Notes: generated from the letters alone by a model not told the origin. A stretch of 64,000 bases of DNA from Rhodobacter sp. SGA-6-6 (GCF_011043545.1 NZ_JAAKGP010000004.1:124001-188000), one strand, 5' to 3'. Numbered from the stretch's first letter, positions 37,055-45,862 are shown. Made by a program: numbers and translations.

Positions 37055-39216
37055 AACGCCAGCTTTGCCCCCAGGTAGAAGGCCCGTCCCTCGCCCGGGA
37101 TGAAGGCCGCCTGCGTGGGTGAGGCCTGGTCCACCACCAGCGTCGAGGAGGCATAGCGTTCGTCGAGGAGGTTCGTCACCTCGGCCACGATCACCGCATT
37201 CTCGCCCACCGACCAGGACGCCCCCAAGTCCACCAGCGTGTAGGGCTGGTTGAACACCGTGTTCATGTTGTCCACCGGCGTCTTGCCCGGCACCCAATGC
37301 ACCGTGCCCGACAGAGCCAGCTTTTCGGTCGCCTGCCAGTCCAGCGCCAGCGTCAGCACATGCTCGGGCGCGCCCGCCAGCCGGTTGTCGCCGCGCAGCG
37401 GGTCGTTGTCGAAGCGGAAGTCCTGCCAGGTCCAGGCCACCCGCGCCTCCAGCGTATCGCTCAGCGCGGCCCCCAGCCCCAGCTCCAGCCCACTGTGCAC
37501 GGTGCGGTCGGCGTTGACCGAGGCCAGCGCCGCCCCGCTGGTATCGCGCAGCGACAGCAGTTCGTTCTTCAGCCGCGAATGATAGGCGGTCACGTCCCAG
37601 CTCAGCGCCCCCGCCTCGCCGCGCCATCCGGCCTCCAGCGTCACCGCGGTTTGCGCCTTCAGATCGGGCGTGGCGAACATCGCCCCCGCCGGGCCGGAGT
37701 TCGGCGTGCCGCCCACGGTGCCGATCAGGTCGTCATGGGTCGGCGGCTCGAAGCTTTTCGCCAGCGAGACCCAGGCGAATTGCCCCTCGGCCGGTTTCCA
37801 CGACAGCGCCAGCGAGGGCGCGAAGCCGGAATAGTCGCGGTCGTAACTGGTGGACACCGCCGGCGCGGTGCCGGGGGTCGGACCGCCCGGCCCGAAGGCG
37901 ATGGTCGGCCGGGTCGCGCCGGTCCAGAGGTCGGTGTTCCTGCGGCTGGCATGGATGAAGGCCAGCGCCGGCGACAGGGTGAAACCGCCGATCTCGACAT
38001 TGCCGCCGGCATGGATCGACAGGGTTTCCGATTTCAGCTTGTTGCTGCCGAAGGCCGCGCCGCGGGTGCCGCCGATGTTGTGGAAATAGTCCCGGTCGGC
38101 CTCGCCCAGCGACCAGCTGAAGCCCGCCTCGAACAGCGGCAGGTCGCCGGCGCCCGGGATGGTGTAGCGGGCGGTCAGGGTGCCGTCGGTCCCCTCGGTA
38201 TCGCGGAAGCCGGCAGAGACCGGGAAGGCGAAGCTGTCGTCGGTCCGCCCGACCGACAGGCCCACGTCGAACAGCCCGCCCGCGCCTTCCCATGTGGTGC
38301 GCAGGCCGGCCAGCGTCTGCACAGTCTCGCGGTGCGGCTTGTCGCGGACGACGTTCGGCCCGGGGTTGGTCGGCACGCCGCCCACCATCACCGGCCCGCG
38401 ATGGACCTGGGTCGGATCATCCTGCAAGGCGGCCCAGGTCAGAGGCCCGGCCACGTCAAAGGAGAGGTCGGTATGGGTGAAGAACAGCCGCGTGGTGGCC
38501 TCGCCCATGGCGAAGGTGACGTTGCCGCCGACCACGGTGCGGTCCGAACTGTTGTAATCGCGGAAGCCGTCGCTTTCGGAATGCTCCAGATGGAACCAGC
38601 TGTCCGCCGTCTCGCCGTCGATCCCGTAGCTCAGCGCGAGGTCGCGACGGCCGAAGCTCCCCGCCCCCAAGGCCCCGCGCCAGCCGGGCTGCGAGGCGCC
38701 GGAGGGCGAGGTGAAGTTCAGCGCCCCGCCCATCACCGCCGCGCCCAGCCGGTTGGCCGCCGCGCCGCGGAACACCTCGATGGTTTCCGCCCCGCCCGGG
38801 CTGGCGATGCCCACCACATAGGCCCCGTCGGCGCGGTTGACCGGCATCCCGTCGATCATCACCAGCAGCCCGCGCTCCGCCGGGTTCTGCTGCTGGCCCG
38901 AGCCTCGGATCTGGATGCGCGGCTGGTCGTTGCCGCCGAAGAACTCCTGCAAGACGATCCCCGGGTTCAGCCGCAGCGCATCGGTCAGCCGCGGCGCCAC
39001 CTCGGTATCCTTCGCCGCGCTGCGGTCGATCAGCGTCACCCCGCCCGGGGTGACGCCGAAGCGCAGCTTCACCGGGTTGTCGGCCTCCAGCCAGATCGTG
39101 CCGAGGTCGATGGTGGCGCCGGGAGAGACCGATTGCGCCAGCACCGGCGCGGCGGACAGCACGGTCCCGGCCAGCAGCATGGCAAGGGCGGGACGGGAGA
39201 GGCGGGAAGCGGGCAT
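37051..39216 (-). CDS. TonB-dependent outer-membrane receptor (substrate unknown; copper or iron chelate)
   Basis: A 721-residue receptor with signal peptide (ending VLA-QS at about 28), plug domain (IQIRGSGQQQNPAERGLLV, IDGMPVNRADG), and barrel ending LGAKLAF. It looks like the FecA-type group with an atypical long early plug. It sits between nnrU and a regulator gene within the denitrification island and has its own NNR/FNR box 105 bases upstream. NosZ and NirS need copper and haem iron, so uptake of a metal for denitrification is a reasonable guess; no ligand motif proves it. Start at 39216 is set by the signal peptide. Confidence 0.85.
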   Translation of the reverse strand: MPASRLSRPALAMLLAGTVLSAAPVLAQSVSPGATIDLGTIWLEADNPVKLRFGVTPGGVTLIDRSAAKDTEVAPRLTDALRLNPGIVLQEFFGGNDQPRIQIRGSGQQQNPAERGLLVMIDGMPVNRADGAYVVGIASPGGAETIEVFRGAAANRLGAAVMGGALNFTSPSGASQPGWRGALGAGSFGRRDLALSYGIDGETADSWFHLEHSESDGFRDYNSSDRTVVGGNVTFAMGEATTRLFFTHTDLSFDVAGPLTWAALQDDPTQVHRGPVMVGGVPTNPGPNVVRDKPHRETVQTLAGLRTTWEGAGGLFDVGLSVGRTDDSFAFPVSAGFRDTEGTDGTLTARYTIPGAGDLPLFEAGFSWSLGEADRDYFHNIGGTRGAAFGSNKLKSETLSIHAGGNVEIGGFTLSPALAFIHASRRNTDLWTGATRPTIAFGPGGPTPGTAPAVSTSYDRDYSGFAPSLALSWKPAEGQFAWVSLAKSFEPPTHDDLIGTVGGTPNSGPAGAMFATPDLKAQTAVTLEAGWRGEAGALSWDVTAYHSRLKNELLSLRDTSGAALASVNADRTVHSGLELGLGAALSDTLEARVAWTWQDFRFDNDPLRGDNRLAGAPEHVLTLALDWQATEKLALSGTVHWVPGKTPVDNMNTVFNQPYTLVDLGASWSVGENAVIVAEVTNLLDERYASSTLVVDQASPTQAAFIPGEGRAFYLGAKLAF

Positions 39217-39313
39217 GGGCCAGGTCCTTTCGCAGGAAGCAGCGTCCGGTTCCTGGCGAAAGGCTGGGTGAAGGACATCGGCACAGCGGTGCGCCATGCC
39301 GCCCGCGAAGGGT

Positions 39314-39327
39314 TTGACCAAAGTCAA
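39314..39327 (-). promoter_or_regulatory. Candidate NNR/FNR box upstream of TonB receptor 2
   Basis: TTGAC-CAAA-GTCAA, a perfect 5+5 palindrome centred 104 bases upstream of the receptor ATG. Its spacing to the ATG is nearly the same as at TonB receptor 1 (111 bases). Confidence 0.65.
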
Positions 39328-39373
39328 ATGATGACAAAAAGACTCTGGAATCGGGGCCGTGCCGCCACGCGGT

Positions 39374-39934
39374 TCAGTCGTGGAAGGCCGCCGCCAGGTC
39401 CTCGGGCAGGTCGAACTCGGCCAGCACCCGGGCGCGGGCTTCGGCCGACATCTTGCGGGCAGTCTTCTCGACGATGCCGGGGATTTCCTCCTGCGGCCGG
39501 GTGGCGGCGAAGGGCGCGAAATACCAGCGCAGGAAGGTGAAGCAGATCACGTCCTCCAGCGCCTGCACCTCGGCATCGCGCTTGATCCCCTCTTTCCGCA
39601 GCAGCACGCCGACGCGGGCGCAGTCCTCCGGGCCGAACCCCGCCTCGGCCATGATCCCGGCCACCCGCTCGGCATGGCGCCGCCCCTGCTCGCGCCGCCA
39701 GGCCAGATAGCCCGGCTTGCCTTCCGGCCAGGCGCTGCGCGGCAGCAGCCAGCGCTCGACATGCTGCCCCCGCGCCGCGATCCGCAGGACGGCGGAGGCC
39801 TCGGGGAACAGCCGCTCCAGCTCCGCCGTCATCCGCTGGCCGTAGAGCAGCGCGGCGGGCACGCCCTCTTCCAGCGTCGGGTCGGCGGCATTGGCGGCGT
39901 CGATCAGCGCAATCGCCTGGGTCAGATCGGCCAT
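39374..39934 (-). CDS. DUF4202-family protein
   Basis: A 186-residue cytoplasmic protein starting MADLTQAIALIDAANAADP. It contains RGQHVERWLLPRSAWPEGKPGY and CFTFLRWYFAPFA, the most recognisable DUF4202 signatures. The His/Glu/Asp residues in RGQHVERW and in ALEDVICFTFLRW recall an HD-type arrangement, but no activity is established. The gene follows the Crp/Fnr regulator by 9 bases and is the last gene of that operon. Confidence 0.75.
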   Translation of the reverse strand: MADLTQAIALIDAANAADPTLEEGVPAALLYGQRMTAELERLFPEASAVLRIAARGQHVERWLLPRSAWPEGKPGYLAWRREQGRRHAERVAGIMAEAGFGPEDCARVGVLLRKEGIKRDAEVQALEDVICFTFLRWYFAPFAATRPQEEIPGIVEKTARKMSAEARARVLAEFDLPEDLAAAFHD

Positions 39935-39943
39935 CCCCGCCCC

Positions 39944-40642
39944 CTACCGTGCCCAGGCCAGCGCCGGGTCTTCCTCGACATAGGTCCGCAGCACCGCCAC
40001 GTCGTCGATCTGCGCCAGGTTCTGCCGGATCGTCACGCCCTGCTCCTTCAGCCGGGCGAAGGCGCGGCTCAGGCTTTCGGGCTTCATCCCCAGCCGCCCG
40101 GCGATCAGCACCTTGTCGTAGGGCAGCGTCACCTCGCAGGCCCCGGCCTCGCAATCGGCCAGTTCCAGCAGGAATTCCGCCACCCGCTGCGCCCCGGTCT
40201 GCGCTTTCAGCGCCTCGATCTGGCCGACGAGGGCGTGCAGATGGGCGAAGGTAGCCGACAGGATCGAGATCGCCACCTCCGGGTTGTCGCGGATCTGGCG
40301 CAGGAAGCTGTCGGCCTCGATGCGGATCAGGGTGCAGTCGGTCACCGCCTCGGCCGCCACCGGATAGGTGTCGTCGCGGAAGGCCACCGCCTCGCCGAAG
40401 GAGGCGCCCTTGGTGAAGGCGCCCACCACCGCCTCGGTGCCGTTCGGGGCGATGCGATACAGCTTCACCCAGCCCTCGGCGACGATGTAGATCGCCCGGG
40501 CCCGCTCGCCCTGCAGGAAGATCGTCGCGCCGCGGTCGAAATGGCGCACATGCGCCTCGGCCAGCACGGCGCGGGCGACCGGCTCGGGGGCGGAGGCAAG
40601 CAGCAGCGAGGCTCTGGCAAGAGCGATGAGTTCGGGCTTCAT
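39944..40642 (-). CDS. Crp/Fnr-family regulator of Dnr/NnrR type (second copy)
   Basis: A 232-residue regulator with a cyclic-nucleotide-like domain (15-130) and a winged helix ending in LGMKPESLSRAFARL. E189, S192 and R193 are the FNR-type half-site contacts. It lacks the FNR cysteine cluster. It differs clearly from the regulator at 25563 and resembles Pseudomonas Dnr and Rhodobacter NnrR more closely. It probably senses NO and binds the TTGAC-type boxes. It is part of the run ABC importer-nnrS2-regulator-DUF4202, so it would be auto-regulated through the box at 44626. Confidence 0.87.
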   Translation of the reverse strand: MKPELIALARASLLLASAPEPVARAVLAEAHVRHFDRGATIFLQGERARAIYIVAEGWVKLYRIAPNGTEAVVGAFTKGASFGEAVAFRDDTYPVAAEAVTDCTLIRIEADSFLRQIRDNPEVAISILSATFAHLHALVGQIEALKAQTGAQRVAEFLLELADCEAGACEVTLPYDKVLIAGRLGMKPESLSRAFARLKEQGVTIRQNLAQIDDVAVLRTYVEEDPALAWAR

Positions 40643-40715
40643 CGGCGGCGTTCCTGTCAGACGGGGCGCGGCGACCCTAGCGGTTGTGCGCGGAAAACGC
40701 CACCCTCGGCCTGCC

Positions 40716-41966
40716 CTAGCAGCCCTCGTGATTGCCCAGGGTCTCCGGGTCGGACAGGATCGGACAGTAGGCCCGCAGCCACAGCCCGAAGGCCAGCGCC
40801 CAGAGCGCCGCCGAGGCGATGTGCAGCGCCTGCGCCTCGCCGCCGGCGATCTCCGGCCAGATCCGGCAGGCGGTGGCCGCCAGCAGCGCCGCCATCGCCG
40901 CCTTCACCGGCCGGCCGAAGGGCAGCGAATGCCCGGCATGGAACAGGCCGGCGATGGACAGCACGGCCAGCGTCGCCAGCCCGAGGCCCCCCATCAGCGC
41001 CAGATGCCAGCCCCCGGCCTCGGCCAGGGGCGCGCCGATTCGCGCCGCGCCCAGCCAGATCAGCCCGGCCCCGGCCATCCCTGCGGGCAGCGACAGCGCC
41101 AGGATCTCCGCCCGCAGCGCGGCGCGGCCGATGAAGCCCTCGGCCATGCGGTCGATGAAGCCCGCCCCCGCCGCCAGCAGGAGCCAGCCGCCCACGGCCG
41201 GGCTGGCGCCCATGGCCTGCGCCACCACCGCCAGCGCCACCAGCCCGGGGGCAAGGTTCAGCCGCCCGGGATGCGGCCGGAACGGCGAGGTCTGCTCGCT
41301 GGGGTCGAGGACGAGGTTGGTCACCGCCACCGCGATCCGCGCCAGCGCCAGACCGAGGAGGCCCAGGAACACCAGCCCGCCGAGCCGCATCATCTCCCCC
41401 GCCTCGAAGGCATCGCCGCGGATCATGTGCCAGCGCGCCACCGCCTCGGTCGCGCCGAACGCGGCCAGCCAGCACAGGAAGGCCAGCAGGTTGTCGGTCC
41501 GCTTCTGCCAGCTGATCCGCGCGCCGTAGAGCACCAGCCCGGCGATCCAGCCCAGATCGGCCAGCGCGGCGACCGGCGTCAGCAGGTCGAGGCCGAACAG
41601 CCCGATCACCCGCGCAACGCCCCACAGCCCGGCCAGCAGCCACAGCGCCCGGCCCTGCAGCTTCGGCGTGTCGGTCCATTCCGGGAAGGCGCTGGTCAGG
41701 AAGCCGATCAGCGCGGCGCCGAAGCTGCCCCAGATCATCTCGTGCATGTGCCAGACGCCGGGGGTCATCGCGGTCGTCCCCACCAGCCGGTAGCCCTGCA
41801 CCGCGACCCAGAGGAAGGGCCAGAGCGCGGCATGGAGAGCCGCCAGCGGGAAGAACAGCCGAAAGCCCTCGTCCGAGATCACCGCAGCCAGCCCGGGCCG
41901 CGGGATCGGCAATTCGGCCGGCGGGACACAGGCAGTGCCGCGCAGGTTCGGGATCGGCGCGGTCAT
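40716..41966 (-). CDS. nnrS: NnrS-family membrane protein (paralogue 2)
   Basis: A 416-residue twelve-helix protein. VWHMHEMIWGSFGAALIGFLTSAFPEW contains the HxHE(M) motif of NnrS, and GHSLPFGRPVKA is the late conserved region; the terminal SDPETLGNHEGC is unusual. Its sequence is only distantly like the copy at 29591. It is coupled with the ABC ATPase by a four-base overlap, so it shares that operon. Two NnrS copies suggest separate conditions or substrates. Confidence 0.87.
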   Translation of the reverse strand: MTAPIPNLRGTACVPPAELPIPRPGLAAVISDEGFRLFFPLAALHAALWPFLWVAVQGYRLVGTTAMTPGVWHMHEMIWGSFGAALIGFLTSAFPEWTDTPKLQGRALWLLAGLWGVARVIGLFGLDLLTPVAALADLGWIAGLVLYGARISWQKRTDNLLAFLCWLAAFGATEAVARWHMIRGDAFEAGEMMRLGGLVFLGLLGLALARIAVAVTNLVLDPSEQTSPFRPHPGRLNLAPGLVALAVVAQAMGASPAVGGWLLLAAGAGFIDRMAEGFIGRAALRAEILALSLPAGMAGAGLIWLGAARIGAPLAEAGGWHLALMGGLGLATLAVLSIAGLFHAGHSLPFGRPVKAAMAALLAATACRIWPEIAGGEAQALHIASAALWALAFGLWLRAYCPILSDPETLGNHEGC

Positions 41967-42736
41967 GCGATCCGCCTTTCGTCCACGTCATGGATATGGC
42001 GGAACAGCGGGTCCTCGTGCTGCCAGCGCCGGGTCAGGGCGAAAACCGCCTCGTCGTCGCGGCTGCCGGGCGCGCCGGGCAGGTGCCGCACCCCCATGAT
42101 CCCCCGCCCCTCCGGGTGCAGCACCGCCACCCGGTGGGCGATCCGCGCGGCTTCCGACAGGTCGTGGGTGACGAAAAGGCCGGAGAAAGAGGCCTGCGCC
42201 ACCTGCGCGATCACCAGATCCTGCATCCGCCGCTTCAGCGCCGCATCCAGCGCGGTGAAGGGCTCGTCGAACAGGATGAAGTCGGGCGCCACCACCAGCG
42301 CGCGGGCGATGGCGACGCGCTGGCGCATCCCGCCCGACAGCTCCACCGGATATTTGCCCAGGTCGGCGGCGTCGAAATGCACCCGCGCCGCGGCGGTGCG
42401 GGCGGCGTCCCGCGCCGCGTGCCGGCCCATGCCGGCCAGCCGCGCAGCATAGGCGATGTTCGCCTCGGCCGTCGCCCAGGGCATCAGCCGCGGCTCTTGG
42501 AACACCATCGCCTGCCGGGCGAAGCGGCGGGCGATCCGCCCCGACTTCTGCTCCAGAAGCCCCGCCGCCAGATGCACCAGCGTAGACTTCCCGCAGCCCG
42601 AGGGGCCGATCAGCGCCACCACCTCGCCGGGCATCACCGCCAGCGAGATGTCGCGCAGCACGTCGCGGCCCAGGAAGGCATGGGTGACATGGGCCAGTTC
42701 AAGAACGGGGGCGAAGTCCAGCACCGGATCGGTCAT
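41963..42736 (-). CDS. ABC transporter ATP-binding protein, nitrate/sulfonate/taurine type
   Basis: A 257-residue ATPase with Walker A GPSGCGKST (about residues 43-51), signature LSGGMRQRVAIARAL and Walker B FILFDEPFTALDA, all complete. The closest subfamily by motif is NrtD/SsuB/TauB. It is coupled to the permease by four bases and followed by nnrS2 with a four-base overlap. The substrate is unknown. Confidence 0.9.
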   Translation of the reverse strand: MTDPVLDFAPVLELAHVTHAFLGRDVLRDISLAVMPGEVVALIGPSGCGKSTLVHLAAGLLEQKSGRIARRFARQAMVFQEPRLMPWATAEANIAYAARLAGMGRHAARDAARTAAARVHFDAADLGKYPVELSGGMRQRVAIARALVVAPDFILFDEPFTALDAALKRRMQDLVIAQVAQASFSGLFVTHDLSEAARIAHRVAVLHPEGRGIMGVRHLPGAPGSRDDEAVFALTRRWQHEDPLFRHIHDVDERRIA

Positions 42737-43542
42737 CGCTTCACCCCCCAGGGCCGCGCGGCCTCGCGCCAGCGTTCGGTCTCGGCCCGCAGCGGGTGCA
42801 GCACGCCGTATTCCAGCGCCACCAGCCCGGCCACGGCGATGACGATCCAGGCCAGCGCCATGGTCACGTCCATATATTGCCGCGCCCGCGCCAGTTCATT
42901 GCCGATGCCGCCGACCGAGGTCAGCACCTCGATCATCACGGCGACCTTGACCGAGGTCGCCAGCCCCAGCACCAGCGCCGGGAACAGATGCGCCAGCATC
43001 TGCCGCATCCCGACCGACCAGAACCGCCGCCAGGGTCCCGCGCCGAACGCCTGCGCCATGGCGTCGAGGCCGCGGTCGCGGCCCGCCACGCCCTCGGCAG
43101 TGCCGGCGAAGACCAGCGGGACAACGCCGACAAGGATCGTCGCCATCACCATGCCGTCGGTGGCGCCGAACCAGATCATCGCCACCACCAGCCAGGCGAT
43201 GGGGGGAACGCCCAGGATCACCGTCAGCAGCGGCCGGGCCAGCCGCATGGTGGCCGGCGAATAGCCCGCCGCCAGCCCGGCCATCCCGCCGACCGCCCCG
43301 GCCAGCACGAAGCCGCCGGCCGAACGGGCCATGGTCCGCCCGATGATCTCCCACGACGCCGGGTCGCGCAGCAGGTCCACCGCCGCCGCCAGCACCGCCA
43401 AGGGGGCGGGCAGGATGAAATCGCCCCAGGCCTGGTGCCCGGCCTGCCAGAGCGCGGCCAGCAGGCACAGTCCGGCCAGCCCCGCCCAGCCGCCCCAGAG
43501 GAAGCGGCCCGCCCGGCCCAGCCTGTGCAGGATCTGGTCCAT
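42733..43542 (-). CDS. ABC transporter permease, nitrate/sulfonate/taurine type
   Basis: A 269-residue inner-membrane protein with six helices. The EAA-like loop EGVAGRDRGLDAMAQAFGA lies near residue 165, followed by LTSVGGIGNELARARQY, typical of the SsuC/TauC class. The start at 43542 is directly after the binding-protein stop (1-base gap), and MDQILHRLGRAGR is a normal leader-less cytoplasmic start. Confidence 0.88.
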   Translation of the reverse strand: MDQILHRLGRAGRFLWGGWAGLAGLCLLAALWQAGHQAWGDFILPAPLAVLAAAVDLLRDPASWEIIGRTMARSAGGFVLAGAVGGMAGLAAGYSPATMRLARPLLTVILGVPPIAWLVVAMIWFGATDGMVMATILVGVVPLVFAGTAEGVAGRDRGLDAMAQAFGAGPWRRFWSVGMRQMLAHLFPALVLGLATSVKVAVMIEVLTSVGGIGNELARARQYMDVTMALAWIVIAVAGLVALEYGVLHPLRAETERWREAARPWGVKR

Positions 43543-43543
43543 C

Positions 43544-44533
43544 TTACAGCAGATAGAAGCCGTCGTCCGGCAGCCTGCCGCCGATGATGGCGGCATCGGC
43601 ATCGGCCACCGCGGCGAACATCGCCTCCAGCGCCGGACGGGCGGCGCGGGCCGGCGTGGCCAGCAGCGCGCAATGCGGGATCGACTTCGCCAGCACCGGC
43701 GCGGGCATCCCCAGGGCATCCGCCGCCGAGGCCGCAGCCGCCTCCGGCGCGGCCAGCACCTGCGGCACCGTGGCGGCAATCGCCGCCTGCAAGGCCGCGG
43801 CAGCCTCGGGCGCGGAGGCGATGAATGCATCGGTGACGCCAAGCCCCGCCTGCGGGATCGAGGCGCCGAGGCCGGTGATCCGGCCCCATTCCGCCTGCAG
43901 GTCGATCACCCGGTGCATCGCCCTTCCCTCCTGCGCCGCCCGCATCTCGGCCATGGCGCCCGCGGGTTCCGGCAGCACCCCGGCATCGGCGCGGCCGGTC
44001 AGCAGCAGCTGCACCGCCTCGATCGGGTTGGCGGCGGCCACCACTTCGACATCCGTCGCCGCCATCCCGGCCTCCAGCATCAGCCGCTGCATCAGGATGT
44101 CGGGCGTGTCGTTGCGGAAGGGCAGCGCCAGCCGCTTGCCCTTCAGGCCGGCGATGGTGGTCAGCGAGGCGTCGGGGCTGACCACATAGACCAGCCCGTC
44201 GGTCATCACATTCGCCAGCCGCACGCCCAGGCCGCGGGTATACAGGTTCGCCGCCGCCAGCGTCGGCAGGATCACCGCCCCCATGGTGCCGGAGGCCAGG
44301 CCCGCCCGCAGCTCGTCCGGGTCCTTCCACGGCGCGAAGGTGACTGTCCCGGCGATGCCGTCCAGCGCGCCCGAGGCCACCGCATGGGCCAGGGTGATCG
44401 AAGGCCCGGCGGGCGGGCCGTAGAGGTGCAGTTCCACCAGCATCGGCGCCGCGCGCAGAATGCCGGGCGCCGCCAGCGCCGCCCCGCCCGCCGCCGCCAG
44501 CCCGATCAGCCGCCGCCGCGAAATCCTGTCCAT
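43544..44533 (-). CDS. ABC transporter substrate-binding protein (NrtA/SsuA-like), Tat signal
   Basis: A 329-residue periplasmic protein with twin-arginine leader ISRRRLIGLAAAGG (residues 4-17). The body has two alpha/beta lobes of NMT1/SsuA type (LKGKRLALPFRNDTPDIL). GGAGAGA precedes ATG 44533. It heads a polycistronic run with permease, ATPase, nnrS2, regulator and DUF4202. The ligand is not evident; a metal chelate, nitrate-like ion, thiamine precursor or sulfonate could all fit. The upstream box and -10 make it NO/low-oxygen responsive. Confidence 0.85.
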   Translation of the reverse strand: MDRISRRRLIGLAAAGGAALAAPGILRAAPMLVELHLYGPPAGPSITLAHAVASGALDGIAGTVTFAPWKDPDELRAGLASGTMGAVILPTLAAANLYTRGLGVRLANVMTDGLVYVVSPDASLTTIAGLKGKRLALPFRNDTPDILMQRLMLEAGMAATDVEVVAAANPIEAVQLLLTGRADAGVLPEPAGAMAEMRAAQEGRAMHRVIDLQAEWGRITGLGASIPQAGLGVTDAFIASAPEAAAALQAAIAATVPQVLAAPEAAAASAADALGMPAPVLAKSIPHCALLATPARAARPALEAMFAAVADADAAIIGGRLPDDGFYLL

Positions 44534-44598
44534 ATGGTCTCTCCGTCTCTTCCCGGGGCTGGCGGCGGCTGGCCCGGGACTCATGTCCATCGGCGCGG

Positions 44599-44639
44599 AT
44601 AATACCCGAGTCAAATACTCAGGTCTTGACTTGCATCAA
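44599..44639 (-). promoter_or_regulatory. Class II NNR/FNR promoter of the ABC-nnrS2-regulator operon
   Basis: Box TTGAC-TTGC-ATCAA at 44626-44639 and -10 hexamer TATTAT at 44604-44599 fit exactly a class II layout, with the box at -41.5 and the start near 44591. This is the best-formed FNR/NNR promoter in the window. The box overlaps the last codons of the small membrane gene upstream. Confidence 0.75.
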
Positions 44640-45020
44640 GCGCAGCGGAATCCCCGCCAGCACCCCGATCCGCACCGCCAGCGCCACCGGAACGGCATAA
44701 AGCGCCAGCAGGTTCCCCAACCCCAGTTCCGCCACGGGCTGCAGCCCCCGCGCCGGGCCGAGCGTCCAATGCAGCGCAACCGCCGCCAGCAGCCCGGCCA
44801 GCCACAGCGGCGGCAGCGCCCGGCCGGGCAGGGCCAGCGAAGCCAGCAGCAGCCAGAGCCACCACCACAGCCGCGCCAGCCCGGCCAGGCCGCTGGCCGT
44901 CATCAGCAGGCTCGCCCGCAGGTCGAAGGGCCAGAGCGCGCCGCGCCATGTCGCCAGCGCCACGGCAAGGGCCAGCAGCCCGAGAATCCACAGAACCGCC
45001 CATCCGATCCGCGCCGCCAT
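44619..45020 (-). CDS. Small membrane protein, function unknown
   Basis: A 133-residue protein with four probable helices (residues 5-24, 38-62, 70-90 and 104-126) and GGAGGAAA 6 bases upstream of ATG 45020. No family is recognised. The gene is divergent from ric across a 170-base gap that contains an FNR/NNR box. Its 3' end contains the box of the ABC operon, so it may be read ahead of that operon. Confidence 0.7.
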   Translation of the reverse strand: MAARIGWAVLWILGLLALAVALATWRGALWPFDLRASLLMTASGLAGLARLWWWLWLLLASLALPGRALPPLWLAGLLAAVALHWTLGPARGLQPVAELGLGNLLALYAVPVALAVRIGVLAGIPLRLMQVKT

Positions 45021-45113
45021 GCCGTTTCCTCCGGTTTGCGCCTTGGCTACGCCGATCCCGCCCGCGGTCAAGGCCGCCCGGCCGGGGCATAGCGCCGCAT
45101 TCGGTATCTCAGA

Positions 45114-45127
45114 TTGACATTTATCAA
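45114..45127 (+). promoter_or_regulatory. Candidate NNR/FNR box upstream of ric
   Basis: TTGAC-ATTT-ATCAA centred 70 bases before the ric ATG. A -10-like TACTCG lies at the right distance. The -41.5 placement predicts a start near 45162. Confidence 0.72.
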
Positions 45128-45190
45128 GGGATGGCCGCCGCACCTGCGCTACTCGGTCAAGGCATGGACCCATGCCCGAAAGGAAGCGCC

Positions 45191-45853
45191 ATGTCCCTGT
45201 CCCTTTCCCCCGATTCCACCGTTTCCGAGATCGCCAACACCCTGCCCGGCGCCGCCGAGGTCTTCCGCCGCCACGGCATCAGCTTCTGCTGCGGCGGCAA
45301 GGCCAGCCTCGCCGAGGCGGCGGCGAATTCCGGCTTCCCGCTGGCCGACCTGACCGCCAGCCTTCAGGCGCTGGTCGACGGCGCCGCCCATGACGCGCCG
45401 CAGGAGACCGGCGCCCTGATCGACCATATTCTGACCCGCTACCACGACACCCATCGGGCCGAGCTGGAATGGCTGATCCCGCTGGCCCAGAAGGTCGAGA
45501 TGGTCCACGGCGACCGCGAAGAGGCCCCCCACGGCCTGGCCGAGGCGCTGATCGCGCTGGCCGAGGACCTGGACAGCCATATGGTGAAAGAGGAACGGGT
45601 GCTGTTCCCGATGATGAAGCAGGGCGGCAACCCGATGATCGTCCACCCGATCGCGGTGATGCGACACGAACATGACGACACCACCGCCCTCCTGCGCCGG
45701 ATCGAGCATGTCTCGCACGGGCTGACCCTGCCCGAGGGCGCCTGCGGCTCCTGGACCGCGCTTTACACTGGCGTCGCCAAGCTGACCGAGGATGTGGTCC
45801 GCCACATGCATCTGGAGAACGACATCCTGTTCCCGCGGTTCGAGGCCGCCTGA
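45191..45853 (+). CDS. ric: Iron-sulfur cluster repair di-iron protein (Ric/YtfE/ScdA/DnrN)
   Basis: A 220-residue protein. The N-terminal DUF542 part holds FRRHGISFCCGGKASLAEAA with Cys33-Cys34. The hemerythrin-like domain has His/Glu ligands in LIDHILTRYHDTHRAEL, LDSHMVKEERVLFPMM and MRHEHDD, and in HMHLENDILFPRFE. Ric mobilises iron to repair clusters damaged by NO or oxidative stress. ATG 45191 is preceded by AGGAAG. It is dnrN-like in location, within the denitrification island. Confidence 0.95.
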   Translation: MSLSLSPDSTVSEIANTLPGAAEVFRRHGISFCCGGKASLAEAAANSGFPLADLTASLQALVDGAAHDAPQETGALIDHILTRYHDTHRAELEWLIPLAQKVEMVHGDREEAPHGLAEALIALAEDLDSHMVKEERVLFPMMKQGGNPMIVHPIAVMRHEHDDTTALLRRIEHVSHGLTLPEGACGSWTALYTGVAKLTEDVVRHMHLENDILFPRFEAA

Positions 45854-45862
45854 TCCCCCGGT

